Shown here in pieces: positions 42,701-52,149 of a DNA stretch of 64,000 nt. Below the pieces are notes generated by a model, which saw only the letters and a program-made list of their open reading frames with translations, had not been told where the DNA came from and made no database searches. Origin of the DNA: Paenibacillus sp. FSL H7-0737 (GTDB taxonomy: Bacteria > Bacillota > Bacilli > Paenibacillales > Paenibacillaceae). A program made the translations under genes and the position numbers. The DNA lies in assembly GCF_000758545.1 (NCBI RefSeq), contig NZ_CP009279.1, positions 3,224,001-3,288,000 on the forward strand, given 5' to 3'. The stretch's first letter is position 1, and the number at the start of each line of letters is the position of its first letter.

Positions 42701-45700
42701 CCAGGAACGAACGGAAATGATGGAGATGAGACTACTGGATGGACAGCTACAAACAGCAATTCAGATCAATGGTGGGAAGTAGATTTAGGAGATGCCTATA
42801 ACATTACGGGATCTGAAATCGTTTGGGCGAATAGTAGCTCCTATAATCAGTACAAAATTGATGTATCCGAAGATCAGGGGAACTGGACGACCATTTTGGA
42901 TAAAACCAAAAATACGATAGCAACAGCACAGCAGAGGGATAAGCTTGTCGCTAATGCTCGGTATGTACGCGTAACGTTAACGGGTGTGCAAACCGGTCAG
43001 GCTAGTTTCAACGAGTTAAAAGTGTTTGGCGTAGCTCCGGTTCAAAATCAGGCGACTCAGCGCCCAGAGTTGGTAAATGTCGCATTGAATAAATCCGTCA
43101 GCGCAAGCAGTTCGTTAACTGGCAACGAAGCTTACAATGCAAACGACGGAATCAATGCCACATGGTGGGAGGCTAGTAGCGATGCCCCTGGATGGTGGCA
43201 AGTGGATCTAGGTGCCTCCTACAATTTAACAGGCAGCAAAATCCTTTGGGGAAGGGATAACATCTATTACACCTATAGAATAGAGGTTTCCTCCAACGGT
43301 AAAGAATGGTTACAAATGGCGGGCCGCTCGGCCTCAGGTCAAGATATGAGACCAGACAACTATACGGCAACTGGGGTTAGATATGTACGGGTATCCGTAG
43401 ATTCACTAGCAGGGGGCAGTGGAAAAGAGAAACCAGCGATCAAGGAAATTCAAGTCTTTAGTGATCCTCAGAACGTTGCGCTTAATAAGTCCGCTACCGC
43501 AGACAGCTATCAAAGCAACAACCCAGAAGCGGCTGGTAACGATGGGAATGAAACGACTCGTTGGAGCGCGGCCGACGGAGATGTCGGACATTGGTACAAG
43601 GTAGATTTAGGAGGGATTTACGATTTATCGGGTACTCGAGTGAAGTGGGAAATGGATAATAAAAAGTATGGATATCAAATCGAGGTTTCAGAAGACGATG
43701 TAAACTGGGCATCCGTAGTAGAAAAGTCAAGCTCACAGCAAGTGCAGTTCGACTATTTCAATACGCACGCAAGGTATGTACGAATTCATGTGACGGATAT
43801 GTCCGATGGTTGGGCAAGTTTTTGGGAATTTGACGTGTACGGCGCAGTTCCGATTGATACGTCGTTGATCCCGCAATCGCAAATGACAGCTACGGCAACG
43901 AGTGAAGAGACAAGTGGTGATAATAATGATGCTTCGCAAGCCATCGATGGGAATCCGGCGACAATCTGGCATACGAAGTGGGATTTGTCTAATCCGCTTC
44001 CACAGTCGATCACCCTTAATCTTGGGAATACACACGTCATTTCGAAATTAAAGTATTTGCCAAGGCAAAATGGGGCACAAAACGGAAATATTACTTCTTA
44101 TGAGTTATTAACAAGCTTGGATGGAGTCAACTTCACACCGGTTACTAGCGGACGCTGGGATGATGACAGCACTGAGAAAAACGCAGAATTCACTCCGGTC
44201 GCTAGTAGATACCTAAGACTTACTGCTATCGAAGGTCATGGTGGATTGGCTTCCGCGGCAGAGCTTAACATCGTGAAGAATGAAATGGATATAGACTATC
44301 AAGACCTTGAAGTACTTATCATGAGTGCACAAAGCATGCACGACATTGCTATTGAAGGGACTGAAGATGGCCAGTATCCAGAAGGTTCAAAACAAACATT
44401 GCAAAAAGCCATTGATCAAGCGAAGAAAGTACGTGACAGCTTATCTGTTACGCAGCAGCAATTGCAGCAAGCGGCGAATGATTTAACTGCTGCGTTGCAA
44501 GCGATGGAGGAGAGTATCAACAATCATGAGATGGTGCAATCGATCACGATTACAAGTGAATCATCAGTGATTACGACTAAGAACGGAACGCTCCAATTAG
44601 GCGCTACCGTACTTCCTACCCATGCTAATAAGTCGGTAACATGGGCTGTGTATGAAGAAGATGGCACAACAGCAACGGACAAAGCGAACATTGATCTCTC
44701 CGGTTTGCTGACGGCTGTGAAAGATGGAACCGTGAAGGTGGTCGCCACAGCAACGGATGGCTCTGGTGTTCATGATGAAATGGATATTACCATAAGTGGT
44801 CAAACGGACATTATCGATCCAGGCACTGATCCTGTGAATGTTGAAACGATTAACATCACAAGCTCAGGAAATGTGTCCGCGATTACTGCTAAGAATGGAA
44901 CTTTGAAACTAGGTGCTACCGTGCTACCTGCTAATGCTACGAATAAGTCAGTAACATGGGCTGTATACGAAGTGGATGGTATAACAGAAACGGATATCGC
45001 AACCATTGATGTATCCGGTTTGCTCACAGCTGTGAAAGACGGGACTGTGAAGGTGGTAGCTACAGCAGTTGATGGTTCTGGTGTCCAAGGAGACATGGTT
45101 ATAACCATAAGTGGTCAAACGGACATTATCGATCCGGGTACTGAAACAGTGTATGTTGGAACGATTGACATCACTAGTGTGGGTAATGTGTCTACGATTA
45201 CTGCTAAGAACGGAAGCCTGCAATTAGGCGCTATCGTGCTGCCTGATAATGCTACGAATAAGTCGGTAACATGGGCTGTATTCGAAGCTGATAGCCGAAC
45301 AGCTACAGATAAAGCGACCATTGATGTTCATGGTTTGCTGACAGCTGCTAAGGATGGCATCGTAAAAGTGGTTGTAACTGCAAATGACGGCTCCGGAGTA
45401 ATTGGAGAAAAATCTATAACCATTACAGGACAAAGCAATCAATCTGGTAATGAAAACGGAAATGGCAACGGTAACGATAATAGTAATACTAACAACAGCA
45501 GTGGAAACACAACTACGCCACAAGTCAAAGAAGATCCGAATCGCTATGAACTGAAAGAAACGGACCTACGGATCTCAACGCAAGACGGCCACACGTCGGT
45601 GACGGCGGTCATTGATAGCAAGCGATTGGCACAGACATTAGCTGATCTCATGGCAGCTAAGGATCGTTCGGTTCTTCATTTTGAAATTCCAGGAGAGCAT

Positions 45701-46768
45701 GACTTGAACGCTGTAGAGTTCCCTCTTCCAATTCTGTACAACAGTATGAAAGGAAGTAGCGAAACTATTTTCACCTTACGAAGTCATTTGGGTTCTTATG
45801 ACCTTCCGCTTTCCATTCTGAATCGTGAGGATGTGGAGAAGGCTGCTAAAGATGAGGGTGCTACCTTAGTCATTCGAATCGATAATTTGACTTCACAGCA
45901 GGATCAAAAGTTCGAACACTCTAAATTAGAAAAAGGCTTGAAGCGGATAAGTGACATCATCGCATTCAAAGTCATTCTTAAATCGAATGATAAAGAAGAG
46001 GAGATCCAACATCTGGGGAATTCTTTTGTGACGCGCGTTATGTATATGAATGGTGTCATTCAAGATCCTTCGACTGCAACCGCAGTTATGATCGATCCGC
46101 TTACAGGACAATTGCGATTCGTGCCATCGGTGTTCACTATGAAGAACGGCAAGACTGAAGTTTCGATCTTCGGAAATGCAAATGGTCTATACACCATCGT
46201 TCAGAACAAGAAAACATTCGATGACATGATGGGACATTGGGCGCAAAAGGATGTTGATACGTTGGCATCTAAACTGATCATTAACGGAATGACGGAGCGG
46301 ACCTTTGCTCCAGCAAACCAGGTCACACGAGCTCAATTTGCAGCACTATTAGTTAGAGGGCTGGGATTATTAACGGATTCGTTAACAAATGTGTTTACAG
46401 ATGTTAGTGCCACGGCGTGGTATGCGGAGGACGTGAATATAGCTGCGAAACTCGGGTTGGTTCAAGGCATAGGCGAAGGGGAATTCAGCCCGGATACAAT
46501 TATTACAAGAGAGCAAATGGTCGTGATGATCATGAACGCTGTTCAGCTCGTTCAAGGAGATCATAGATCAGAAGCTCAATTGCGCACATCATTTGCCGAT
46601 CAGGACCAAATCTCTGATTATGCTAGCGAAGCGGTAACAGAAGCGGCAGAGAAAGGATTAATCAAAGGGAAAACAGAAACAACATTTGCACCGCAAGACG
46701 CATCAACACGTGCTGAGGCAGCGTTGATGATTAAACAGCTTTTGCAATATTTGAAGTTTATGAATTAA
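33785..46768 (+). CDS. SLH-anchored GH95 + GH110 + GH2 giant surface enzyme
   Basis: 4327 residues; AAGGAGG 5 bp before the ATG. Signal peptide about 1-40. GH95 (about 50-820): [19 protein letters not shown] start, N423/N425 before MNYWP, E553 (YSPE), D708 (QIDGNFG); alpha-L-fucosidase or alpha-L-galactosidase. Ricin domains about 824-965 and 969-1116; galactose-binding-like domain 1126-1244. GH110 beta-helix (about 1262-1849), alpha-1,3-galactosidase-like, with D1550 and D1573/D1574 ([13 protein letters not shown]). F5/8-type domain 1857-1993, FIVAR, Big_2. GH2 (about 2177-2830) with E2579 (SSLNET) and E2635 (FTREWGDDW), then Ig-like 2840-2936. Three discoidin-type domains (2954-3354), a fourth F5/8 domain (3359-3501), FIVAR, three Big_2 (3583-3884), Asn/Gly linker, shared module and three SLH motifs (4144-4327). 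No frameshift is seen. Confidence 0.9.
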   Translation: MILIKIKPLAKYLTVSALSLSLIIQNPISVPIAKAEPVSAINRMSDAPENKLSLWYRQPAINWETDALPIGNGLMGGMIFGGIEQERIHLNEKTLWSGGPGSSFVYTWPSTDEPTTSNPYTFGNREGGADHLESVRAKLRAGDIDGAHKEADENLTGLNEGLGSYLTFGDLYLDFEKSSTTNVENYRRELDLEDAISRVKYTLDGVEYTREYFVSYPDKVMVTRLTANQPGKLSLDVRPTSAQGGTVTANGNNINIRGNVLDNNMLYEGNFRVLNQGGNITSGNGKIHAANVDSLTILTSLGTNYANSYPNYRGTDPHNEEVAILDAAESKSYETLLENHKKDYKSLFDRVKLDLGESKPTIPTDELLATYAGTKSKALEVLFYQYGRYLLISSSRPGSLPANLQGVWNNSNRAPWSSDHHFNINIQMNYWPAMVTNLSETMTPLIDYIDSLRTPGRISSEKYYGITNAWSIGVANNPFGYTAPGWDFDWGWSPASNAFIANNIWESYKFSGDVDLLKSRVYPILKETTRFWTQYLVEDTDGTLVSTPCYSPEQGTISTGCAYDQQLVQDLFTNYLEASTTLAVDSDFREEVQSKLNQVSPIKIGKYGQIQEWKEDIDDPNNKHRHLSQLVALYPGKQINKNTPELMEAARVSLQHRGDEGTGWSKANKINMWARAQDGTHAHTILEGQLTGSTLNNLFDTHPPFQIDGNFGATSGMSEMLLQSHLDNIDVLPALPASWPKGSYSGLVARGGFEVSVNWNHSRASNISVKSNKGNRAVIAYPNIAGASVINQVGEKVNYTVDNNNQISFDTQVGDVYSIVSIPLQDGQMYKMTMKNSGHLLDIEGASEQEQAAVIQMPESLSSSQQWYLESVSDGYYKITNNTSKKVIAVLDSSKDDGAKLVQQTYTSDKSYNDEWLLVDKGNGYYQLANRNSDKALTASGNTENGAQLIQTSITDSDEQLLKIDPVRDLYDQQKFNLTVQHSNLRMDVNEDSKADGAAIIQWTAGSGWNQQWMFMKTDPGYYKIISMSSSKALAVENASTADGAGIIQATFIGDTNYKDEWSVVDVGDGYFQLKNRASGKVIEMPDNRLSNGEQFVQNKAGTGNNQKFVFSLDRTVNDNATGSGSDQFVYSSGWDYTTSEGGAFSRDNHYSNKAGSYALLRFTGSKVQLYGAKNDNQGIVAFSIDDGPEQLVDTYASSRLDQQLLFESSEMLNQEHVLNIRVTDQKNANASNTFISIDRADIQSRVVKGMNKSEDYYKQTEETINGVDYSVITLNYKGEDAGDAVSAAIEAAKTAQKPVILDFPTETYHFKASTANQVRYFISNTSTIQQTPSSSRKVGLLFKDIDDLTIRGNGSTLLFHGVMTPIVFDHATNIKVNGINIDFNRPVVSEMTVTEVGNNFMKASIHQDSWYSIQNNQLVWFGEENWTENGTQNVRAVQEYNPLTKQTRRVDNPLDGSTSAKDLGKREVQFNFSKSPNVTVGNTFQLRDTARREQGALIYRSKDIVWSDVNFYAAPGLGIVSQYSENVAIDKMSFAPKAGSGRTNASMADFLQVSGSKGDIQVSNSYFAGAQDDAINIHGTHLQIVQIPASNQVKVQFMHPESWGFDAFAVGDTMEYINKSTLLSKESAVVTNVTRINDTQILLTLDKTVPSSITENDYVVENATWTPKVTITNSKFETIPTRGILVTTRGPVRIENNTFNGMQMSAILIADDASSWYESGMVKDVLIRNNTFNNNGNAVISVEPSTTLSNPDKTVHSHIVIDSNQFNKPDGNSEIYAKSVDGFTFTNNTANQGGFDLALDASKDVTIAGNSFKESDADKKINFNRMIPGKDSVDGAQGFVVTRTNDYTPDDSEAIEIPQSEMTAKATSHHSGEEAGNAIDGDPSTIWHTEWEPIAELPQSITLDLGKPRMVSKLKYLPRQNGAQNGNITSYELSTSLDGISFTRFTSGSWSDDSNEKIATFAPITSRYLKLTATAGHGGYASVAELHVSKDASDVGYQELVKLIANAQSKHDGAVEGSSIGQYPAGSKQTLQAAIKTAQQVINSTSITSQQLQKAYDTLNTALQTFESLKINDSNAKSITITSTTNRINVKGGSLSLGAVVLPVDQPVTWSVFEVDGTATDKAVINPSGVLTAAKDGNVKVIATATNDSSLFGEKVIIITGQNDENPSTDPTNREELNFNTGWLFKREDVSGAQVASFDDSAWEGVNLPHSVRLEPKISGGSNQSYQGFATYRRHFTLDNSYSGKKLFIEFEGAMINAEVWINGTYLGVHHGGYTPFTFDITKYVQLEGATNVITVKLDNRDDPQTPPGKPQSGLDFQYFGGLYRDVKLHVMDNLHVSDAIYANKVADGGIFVTYPEVSKEEATVQVKTNIINEYTSAKNTSVKTTIVDSNNQVVATMVSDPQKIGAGSDHTFVQSTTISKPQLWHPDHPNLYTVYTAVNDGAAYVDSYKTRIGIRHIQFTPDQGFLINGEKLMLNGANRHQEYLYVGNAMPNSGQYRDAMQLREGGFNNVRTGHYPQDPAFLDAADELGLTVIAPTPGWQFFGDSVFQERSYQAIRDMVRRDRNHPSIIMWESSLNETFYSLEYAQNAHNATHEEYPGDQTYTSAEYGFFGKEVYDVNYKELDTAFKPLFTREWGDDWSESATSPTGYRSVRKVGETDMLNSIIMRQKALNGEGYFDWAGLNANPRIAGHSVWSFSDNNRGMDSDPAYSGLVDLDRYPKFNYYFFQSQRNPDVKLSGIDSGPMVYIANYWTPSSSRNVTVTSNTQQIKLYLNNKLIDTRSPDSGLKYVAHPTFTFNNVPWSAGTLRADGLIDGEVVASHTVNTPGQADHLAVEYDKKGKELVADGSDLVMAYITVRDANNNIVPTNDVSVSLNLSGPGGLIGNGETRTFANPVAVEGGVAAALVKSSLVDGTLKLTASASGLLSGSAEITSVPNQSMFVPGGSDGGDNWFEGENVALNKTVRTSSEQSENPGTNGNDGDETTGWTATNSNSDQWWEVDLGDAYNITGSEIVWANSSSYNQYKIDVSEDQGNWTTILDKTKNTIATAQQRDKLVANARYVRVTLTGVQTGQASFNELKVFGVAPVQNQATQRPELVNVALNKSVSASSSLTGNEAYNANDGINATWWEASSDAPGWWQVDLGASYNLTGSKILWGRDNIYYTYRIEVSSNGKEWLQMAGRSASGQDMRPDNYTATGVRYVRVSVDSLAGGSGKEKPAIKEIQVFSDPQNVALNKSATADSYQSNNPEAAGNDGNETTRWSAADGDVGHWYKVDLGGIYDLSGTRVKWEMDNKKYGYQIEVSEDDVNWASVVEKSSSQQVQFDYFNTHARYVRIHVTDMSDGWASFWEFDVYGAVPIDTSLIPQSQMTATATSEETSGDNNDASQAIDGNPATIWHTKWDLSNPLPQSITLNLGNTHVISKLKYLPRQNGAQNGNITSYELLTSLDGVNFTPVTSGRWDDDSTEKNAEFTPVASRYLRLTAIEGHGGLASAAELNIVKNEMDIDYQDLEVLIMSAQSMHDIAIEGTEDGQYPEGSKQTLQKAIDQAKKVRDSLSVTQQQLQQAANDLTAALQAMEESINNHEMVQSITITSESSVITTKNGTLQLGATVLPTHANKSVTWAVYEEDGTTATDKANIDLSGLLTAVKDGTVKVVATATDGSGVHDEMDITISGQTDIIDPGTDPVNVETINITSSGNVSAITAKNGTLKLGATVLPANATNKSVTWAVYEVDGITETDIATIDVSGLLTAVKDGTVKVVATAVDGSGVQGDMVITISGQTDIIDPGTETVYVGTIDITSVGNVSTITAKNGSLQLGAIVLPDNATNKSVTWAVFEADSRTATDKATIDVHGLLTAAKDGIVKVVVTANDGSGVIGEKSITITGQSNQSGNENGNGNGNDNSNTNNSSGNTTTPQVKEDPNRYELKETDLRISTQDGHTSVTAVIDSKRLAQTLADLMAAKDRSVLHFEIPGEHDLNAVEFPLPILYNSMKGSSETIFTLRSHLGSYDLPLSILNREDVEKAAKDEGATLVIRIDNLTSQQDQKFEHSKLEKGLKRISDIIAFKVILKSNDKEEEIQHLGNSFVTRVMYMNGVIQDPSTATAVMIDPLTGQLRFVPSVFTMKNGKTEVSIFGNANGLYTIVQNKKTFDDMMGHWAQKDVDTLASKLIINGMTERTFAPANQVTRAQFAALLVRGLGLLTDSLTNVFTDVSATAWYAEDVNIAAKLGLVQGIGEGEFSPDTIITREQMVVMIMNAVQLVQGDHRSEAQLRTSFADQDQISDYASEAVTEAAEKGLIKGKTETTFAPQDASTRAEAALMIKQLLQYLKFMN
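44520..45435 (+). repeat. Three tandem Big_2 repeats
   Basis: Three ~290-bp units encoding Big_2 Ig-like domains. Each carries [12 protein letters not shown] and [18 protein letters not shown], and units share near-identical DNA around the linker that encodes [10 protein letters not shown] (about 44805 and 45115). The array forms a rigid stalk near the cell wall and is prone to recombination. Confidence 0.85.
45529..46768 (+). repeat. Duplicated C-terminal anchor module, copy 2
   Basis: Second copy of the module found at 32455-33701: an uncharacterised ~225-residue domain (starts EDPNRYEL; contains TLRSHLGSY and [14 protein letters not shown]) followed by three SLH motifs and the same ending LLQYLKFMN. 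Confidence 0.85.
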
Positions 46769-46783
46769 GTAATATTAAATAGG

Positions 46784-46819
46784 CTCGGTTCAAACGATAA
46801 GTTTGAGCCGAGTTTTTTT
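46784..46819 (+). terminator. Terminator of giant-enzyme operon
   Basis: 12-bp stem CTCGGTTCAAAC / GTTTGAGCCGAG (one G-T pair), 5-nt loop, followed by seven T's. Confidence 0.92.
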
Positions 46820-46842
46820 GTTGCGTTGGAGCATCTATGTAC

Positions 46843-48096
46843 TCAGTCAGTTAATGGAATCGAGAGAATAAATTCAGTTCCTTCTCCTGATTTACTTCGT
46901 ACATTTACATCACCGTTCATCGAACGGATCAGTTGATAAGAAAGCGTAAGTCCCAATCCGGTACCCTTGCTTTTAGTTGAAAAATAAATGCTTCCCAGTC
47001 GATCCATCTGCTCGCTGCTCATACCAACCCCATTATCAATTATTATTATTTTTGCGAATTGGGATTGACGCTCGATACGGATGCTCACAATACCTGTTGA
47101 ATGAACAGAGCAAGCTTCTATCGCGTTTTTGATGAAATTTATGAATAGTTGTTTGATTTCAGTAGGATTTGCAGATACATATAGTTTATCCTCCAAGGGG
47201 TGCATCTCCAAAGTAACGTTATTCATATTGGCGTACGGCGTTATGATATCTACAATTGAGCAGATTTGCTGCACAAGTTCAATTTTCTCTACTATTGAAT
47301 GATTGGGTTTGGCTATCGATAAATATTCAGAAAGAATAACTTCTGTCCGCTTAATCTCTTCAAGGCAAATTTCAATATATTTCTGACTCTTTTCTCTTGT
47401 GATCGAATCATCCTTCATTAATTTTAAAAATCCCATAACCGCTGTAAGTGGATTACGGACTTCATGGGCTAGAGAGGCTGCGACATGAGCAATCGTTTCC
47501 GATTTTTCACTTTGAAGATACCTGAGATATAATTCCTTATCAGAAACTGCTTTATTAAAAAGGGAAATCAATATCCAAATTCCGAGGAAATTTTGTACTG
47601 GCATAACGAGGATATTGAACTTTAAATGCTGTATCGTGTATTGGTATTCCGTTGCAAACATAGTACCTATTGGAATAATGGAAAAGCATATCCCTGCAAT
47701 GAGTGTAATAAGCTTTCGGTACTCGGAACGACGACGGTATAGATTGGATAACAATGCGGATAAGGAGAAAGTGATGGAGAGAATAATTATCGCTGAAAAT
47801 AGTCCCTGTCCACCTATAAGGAGGCGGTATACTAGAAACTCAACGATAAGAAAAACTCCAGTAGTTATGCCTCCATACACCATTCCGAAAAACATGATCA
47901 CGTAACGAATGTCGAATATGATTCCATCTTGTATACTAGCAGGAAAGGTCATCGACATAAAAAGACATATCATGCAGGTGATCGTGATAAATTGTTTTGA
48001 ATAGTTAACGGCTTTGTCACGATAGTAAATGGTATAAAGGACAAAAGGGGTTAGGGCAAACAATAATTGCAGTAAAATATCCTTTACATCCAGCAT
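46843..48096 (-). CDS. KinB-like sporulation-type sensor histidine kinase
   Basis: 417 residues, ATG with GGGAGGGC upstream. About six membrane spans fill residues 5-190, with no sizeable extracellular domain (5TM-5TMR_LYT-like sensor). The cytoplasmic kinase core follows: H-box with H211 in ASLAHEVRNPLTAVMG, N-box LFINFIKNAIEA, G1 IIDNGVGM, G2 GTGLGLTLS. The layout matches B. subtilis KinB, which feeds the Spo0A phosphorelay. No response-regulator gene is adjacent, as expected for phosphorelay kinases. It lies downstream of the germination operon on the same strand, but a strong terminator separates them. Confidence 0.85.
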   Translation of the reverse strand: MLDVKDILLQLLFALTPFVLYTIYYRDKAVNYSKQFITITCMICLFMSMTFPASIQDGIIFDIRYVIMFFGMVYGGITTGVFLIVEFLVYRLLIGGQGLFSAIIILSITFSLSALLSNLYRRRSEYRKLITLIAGICFSIIPIGTMFATEYQYTIQHLKFNILVMPVQNFLGIWILISLFNKAVSDKELYLRYLQSEKSETIAHVAASLAHEVRNPLTAVMGFLKLMKDDSITREKSQKYIEICLEEIKRTEVILSEYLSIAKPNHSIVEKIELVQQICSIVDIITPYANMNNVTLEMHPLEDKLYVSANPTEIKQLFINFIKNAIEACSVHSTGIVSIRIERQSQFAKIIIIDNGVGMSSEQMDRLGSIYFSTKSKGTGLGLTLSYQLIRSMNGDVNVRSKSGEGTEFILSIPLTD

Positions 48097-48275
48097 ATTA
48101 GCCCTCCCGATAGTTTGGAAATAATTTGATATACTGTTTATTCGTTGTGACTATGAATTCCTCCTTCTGAGGGAGCGGTGTAAAGGCACTAATCATAACT
48201 ATTGAGAACAAATTTACATATACAGGAAGAATTATACTGTGCGTGCGAAACCTGTCGTTTAATCATTTCAAATAA

Positions 48276-48324
48276 AAAGGCTGAAGAACAACTTTTAGTA
48301 ATTAAAAGTTGTTCTTCAGCCTTT
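48276..48324 (-). terminator. Terminator of ger operon
   Basis: Perfect 21-bp stem (AAAGGCTGAAGAACAACTTTT and its complement) with a 7-nt loop, 22 bp after the gerC stop. It also insulates the histidine kinase gene downstream. Confidence 0.88.
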
Positions 48325-48345
48325 AGTTGATCATTTCATCTGAGT

Positions 48346-49485
48346 TTACTCAATCTTAGATATCCCACCACTGGTCAGATTCACCTTGATATCAATTTTT
48401 TCGATGCTGCTTGAATCGAGCGGTAAGATTCCTTTATCATTCAGTTTGTTCCACTCTTTTGGAAGATTACGATAGAATATGCCTGAAAGTCCATATACAT
48501 CGGCATTTATTTCTAAACCTTTCAAGTAAGTTTCCCTAATCTGATCTTCAATTACTTTTATCGCTTTCAGTTCAATATTTTTTCGATTAAGGTTTGCGCT
48601 CAATTCCGGAAGAGTGCCCTGCATAGACACTTTAATATCGAAGACAGGTTTGTCATGCTTCATCTTGGGTTGAATAGAGAATTTAAGTTTGTTCATGACG
48701 ATCACAGCAAGTACTTTTTTGTCATCTTTGATTATCAGAGGCGTTCGTTGCGTCTTTTTTTCCAGCCATCGAACCCCTAATATCTCTTTAGACTTCAGGC
48801 AACCACGAAATTGCTCATTTTGCAGAAAGCAGATCCCTGACATGCTAATGTTAGGGGAAGGTTTCTTATTACTCGTCCAGTCTGGTGCAATTTCAAGAAA
48901 AGGTAATCGAACCGTTTCGGCTTTCTCTCTCCATTTCCATATAAACTTGTACAGATACAACGGAGCGATAACCGAGCTCTGTTCATAGGTTCGCATGGGA
49001 CTGTTAAGCTGCGAGTAGATCACTGACAGATCGGCGATCGACGGGGTATTCAGCACATCTTCCATGGGTTCGTTGGTTGCCATGGTCCAAACGGTATATC
49101 GAAATTCATAATATCGATCCCAAACGTCCAATACTTGATTGATGACGCTACCCTTCTTTAGCGCTGCTTCACTAAATACGATTGTTTTCACATTACTCCA
49201 GATAATTCTTTGTGGACTAGTGGCATATAAATTAAATATTGCCGCATCAAACGAATCTCCTTCTGCTTTCCCTATGAAAGTTTTTTGTTCTTGGCTCTGC
49301 CCGGCCTCTTTTTTCGCAATGCCACTAAAGTTAACCATTTGAATATAAACAACGACTTTGTTATCTACATAATCGACGCCTAATGTATTCACATAGATCA
49401 TATGCTCAATTTCTTTTGATCCCCAACAGCCTGTAAGCAGCATGGAGAGAAGAGCAGTAACAAGCATGCACCGGATCAATTTCAT
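48346..49485 (-). CDS. Ger(x)C spore germination lipoprotein
   Basis: 379 residues. Lipoprotein signal with lipobox LLTGC (C20), followed by the family's opening WGSKEIEHMIYVNTLGVDYV. The rest follows the GerAC fold: N-terminal Ger(x)C domain to about residue 190, then the C-terminal domain with its conserved end. GerC-type subunits sit on the outer face of the spore inner membrane and are needed for nutrient-triggered germination. The start overlaps the gerA-type stop by 4 bp. Expression in the forespore under sigma-G is expected from the family; no promoter was assigned. Confidence 0.93.
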   Translation of the reverse strand: MKLIRCMLVTALLSMLLTGCWGSKEIEHMIYVNTLGVDYVDNKVVVYIQMVNFSGIAKKEAGQSQEQKTFIGKAEGDSFDAAIFNLYATSPQRIIWSNVKTIVFSEAALKKGSVINQVLDVWDRYYEFRYTVWTMATNEPMEDVLNTPSIADLSVIYSQLNSPMRTYEQSSVIAPLYLYKFIWKWREKAETVRLPFLEIAPDWTSNKKPSPNISMSGICFLQNEQFRGCLKSKEILGVRWLEKKTQRTPLIIKDDKKVLAVIVMNKLKFSIQPKMKHDKPVFDIKVSMQGTLPELSANLNRKNIELKAIKVIEDQIRETYLKGLEINADVYGLSGIFYRNLPKEWNKLNDKGILPLDSSSIEKIDIKVNLTSGGISKIE

Positions 49486-50933
49486 GATCGATCTCGTCCT
49501 TTATTTCCCGTATTGTCCGTGAACTTTCCCTTTCCCCACGGCATTCTGAAAATAACTTTATAAAAATCCTTCCAGTGAGGCGGGGATAGAGGGGAAAGGT
49601 AGTAGGTGCCGAAAGAACGTAAATTTACCATAAATAGGATCAGTGCAAGCAGACAGGTCATCGTACCAAACAACCCCAGAAACCCGCTAATGATGAGAAT
49701 AGCAATTCGAAGCAAGCTAACAACGCTAACTAATGACTGGTTCACCAATGTAAAGGTAGCCAATACTGAAATGGCTATTACTACAATCGTACCTGGACCT
49801 GCAATGCCGGCGCTTATGGCTGCCTGACCGATAATTAAACCTCCAACAACCGATAAGGTCTGGCCATAAGCAGTGGGTAATCTCATCCCTGCTTCCCGAA
49901 AAATCTCAAATAAAATGAGCATCACAATCGCCTCTAAGGGAGCCGGAAGAGGCACGCCTTGTCTCGAATTTACTAACGTTGCAAGCAGCGTAAAGGGGAT
50001 TTGATCTTGATGAAACGTAGTAAGCGCGATCCAAAAGCCCGGCAAAAACAGGGAAAGCATAACCCCTAGGACTCTTAATAACCTAGTAAAAGCAACAAAG
50101 ATGTTTACCATATGTGCATCTTCCGAAGTATTCAACAAGAAGCTAAAGCTCACTGGCGCTATAATCACAGTAGGCGAACCATTCGTCAAGAGCACAAATT
50201 TGCCATGAAGCAGTGAATTCGCAGCATAGTCAGGTCTGCCCGTATATGCGAATAATGGAAAAAACGAAAATCCAGTCAGACTTTCTTCAAGCTGGGTGCT
50301 ACTCACCAATCCCTGGATTTGAATGCCGGTTAGTTTTGACTTGATCTCATCTAGTACATGAGGTTTAATCGTCTCCTTGAGATATAAAAGATGAACCTCA
50401 GTCGCGGTTTGGATTCCAATACTGAATTGTTCAACAGCCAATAATTCGGTCTTAAGTCTTTTTCGAATAAGGGCAATATTGGTAAATGATTCTTCCGTAA
50501 AACCATCCTTAGGCCCTCTTGTGGACACTTCTGTATTGGGTTCTTCAGGTTGCCGTTTAGGTGGATCAGCCAATTTCACAACATAGTATTGATTCGATGG
50601 CGTAAAAAGAAGGAAAAGATCACCATTAAGCACAGTATCAATCATTGAAGCATTAATCTCTTTTGATGGAAGGGGGGTCATGTGAAACGGAACTTTTTGC
50701 ATAAGATCGAGTTCATTCGATGTGAGAATAGATTCCGGGATCTTTTTTAATTCCGGGATGATATATTCTTCCACTTTGATTTCATCGCACAACCCCTGGC
50801 AATACACCAGTTGAACGGCATTGTCCGAGTCAGACAAAGAGATAGTTAGTCTCTTAATGTCTGAACTTGAACCAAATACTCGTGTGAACACATCCTCGAA
50901 CGTATTGGATTCCTTTTGCTCAGGCTCTTTCAT
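49482..50933 (-). CDS. GerA-type spore germination receptor subunit
   Basis: 483 residues, typical size. A soluble N-terminal part (about 1-230) contains VQLVYCQGLCDEIKVEEYI and ILTSNELDLMQ. Then comes the membrane domain with about five spans (residues about 250-450), including the highly conserved RQGVPLPAPLEAIVMLILFEIFREAG region. GerA subunits form the pentameric ion channel of the nutrient receptor. Overlaps its neighbours by 4 bp at both ends, so all three subunits are translationally coupled. The nutrient cannot be inferred from sequence. Confidence 0.95.
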   Translation of the reverse strand: MKEPEQKESNTFEDVFTRVFGSSSDIKRLTISLSDSDNAVQLVYCQGLCDEIKVEEYIIPELKKIPESILTSNELDLMQKVPFHMTPLPSKEINASMIDTVLNGDLFLLFTPSNQYYVVKLADPPKRQPEEPNTEVSTRGPKDGFTEESFTNIALIRKRLKTELLAVEQFSIGIQTATEVHLLYLKETIKPHVLDEIKSKLTGIQIQGLVSSTQLEESLTGFSFFPLFAYTGRPDYAANSLLHGKFVLLTNGSPTVIIAPVSFSFLLNTSEDAHMVNIFVAFTRLLRVLGVMLSLFLPGFWIALTTFHQDQIPFTLLATLVNSRQGVPLPAPLEAIVMLILFEIFREAGMRLPTAYGQTLSVVGGLIIGQAAISAGIAGPGTIVVIAISVLATFTLVNQSLVSVVSLLRIAILIISGFLGLFGTMTCLLALILFMVNLRSFGTYYLSPLSPPHWKDFYKVIFRMPWGKGKFTDNTGNKGRDRS

Positions 50934-52024
50934 GATGTTGCTTTCCCCTTTCGTTGAGCCAAGCTAATCAGCCCTGCAATAATTACAGAAAAAGCGAGTA
51001 CCCCCCATAAAGAAAAGGGAAGTACATAGTGAGCTAACATACTCAGAAAAAATTGGTCACTAAATGGAATGGCTGTGAACACTACAATAGCAAAAGATAT
51101 GCTTCCAAGAACCAACATTTTCACTTTTTTGCTTTGAATTTGGAGTATATCGAGAATTAGAAACATAGTTAGAGAAATTCTCAGAAAAGCACCACTGAAC
51201 CATTGATAAACGCTAAAAAAATCAAGATGCTCAATGTATCTTCCAATCGTCAGCAATCTCCATTCTTCATACGCGGGAAATCTGAGTTTATCAGCCTCAT
51301 CCGGACCAAATTCAACAATTGCACCAATTATCGGACCCATGGTTAGACCTAAGATAAGCAGGATCATGATCATAAACGATAGATATGACAATCGCGATTT
51401 GATGTGATGTTGCATAAAGAAAAGCATGATGACCTCAACAAAACCTGCTCCTACGTACACGCTCCCTTTCCAAACGGGTTGCATACCGTGCTCAAGCATC
51501 GGTCTTAATAAGGAATAATCTTTATGAGTTGTATTAGAGAACATTATAAAAAAACCCAATATAATAACAAAAGGCAGCAAAATTGCAGCGGTATTCGCGA
51601 GGGAGTGAATACCTAAATAAGCATTTATCACAGAAATCAAAAGTAATACGAACGTAAGGACCAGTATAGGTGTCTCTGGTGAGAAGGTCAGATGCACCCA
51701 GTATACAGTGTCTCTAGTTGTAATCATGCATAAGACAAACAAATATACACTAGCGACTACCGCAAGAATACGGCTCACGATAGGAGGGTAAGCTTTAGCC
51801 AGCCAAGCGAAAAGATGCTGTTTTTTGATTTTGGTAGTACTAATGTGCAGGATAAAGATCCAAACTAGCGCACATGCCCCAGCAAGCAGCACTGAGATCC
51901 AGGCGTCACGCTTTGCCGCGTCCAATAGGATGGGGATGATAATGACATGATTTAGAAGGCCTGTACTCAGCATAATAATCATGATGGATTGAATAAACGT
52001 AATATTTGTTTTGATTTTCCTCAT
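50930..52024 (-). CDS. GerB-type spore germination permease subunit
   Basis: 364 residues with about ten membrane helices, the endospore germination permease family (APC superfamily), which holds the nutrient-binding site. First gene of the operon, so the order is B-A-C rather than the classical A-B-C. The only RBS (AGGAGG) directly abuts the ATG at 52024 with no spacer; no other in-frame ATG/GTG/TTG with an RBS is present, so translation may begin at a rare codon slightly downstream or be inefficient. Confidence 0.9.
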   Translation of the reverse strand: MRKIKTNITFIQSIMIIMLSTGLLNHVIIIPILLDAAKRDAWISVLLAGACALVWIFILHISTTKIKKQHLFAWLAKAYPPIVSRILAVVASVYLFVLCMITTRDTVYWVHLTFSPETPILVLTFVLLLISVINAYLGIHSLANTAAILLPFVIILGFFIMFSNTTHKDYSLLRPMLEHGMQPVWKGSVYVGAGFVEVIMLFFMQHHIKSRLSYLSFMIMILLILGLTMGPIIGAIVEFGPDEADKLRFPAYEEWRLLTIGRYIEHLDFFSVYQWFSGAFLRISLTMFLILDILQIQSKKVKMLVLGSISFAIVVFTAIPFSDQFFLSMLAHYVLPFSLWGVLAFSVIIAGLISLAQRKGKATS

Positions 52025-52114
52025 CCTCCTAAATAAACCGGACCCACCGTCTACCTTATAATGCCATTCTTGGAGGTGATTTATTCTGGAGAATTGAGCA
52101 GTGCAAAACGTAAA

Positions 52115-52140
52115 GAGCCGAGCGGATATCCGCTCGGCTC
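52115..52140 (-). terminator. Terminator of ABC importer operon
   Basis: Perfect 26-bp palindrome (GAGCCGAGCGGAT and complement). On the minus strand it is followed by TTTACGTTTT, just after the binding-protein stop. Confidence 0.8.
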
Positions 52141-52149
52141 AAAGTGTTA

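Noticed and set aside
44520..45435. Possible CRISPR-like or minisatellite array
   Set aside because: Repeat units are ~290 bp, in frame and encode Ig-like domains; there are no short repeats with unique spacers.
43733..45523. Several overlapping minus-strand ORFs of 70-102 codons
   Set aside because: They mirror the repeated Big_2 and F5/8 domains on the other strand and recur only because those repeats recur.
52115..52140. Perfect palindrome considered as a regulatory operator
   Set aside because: It directly follows the stop codon of the last gene in the operon and is followed by a T-rich tail on the coding strand, so a terminator explains it.
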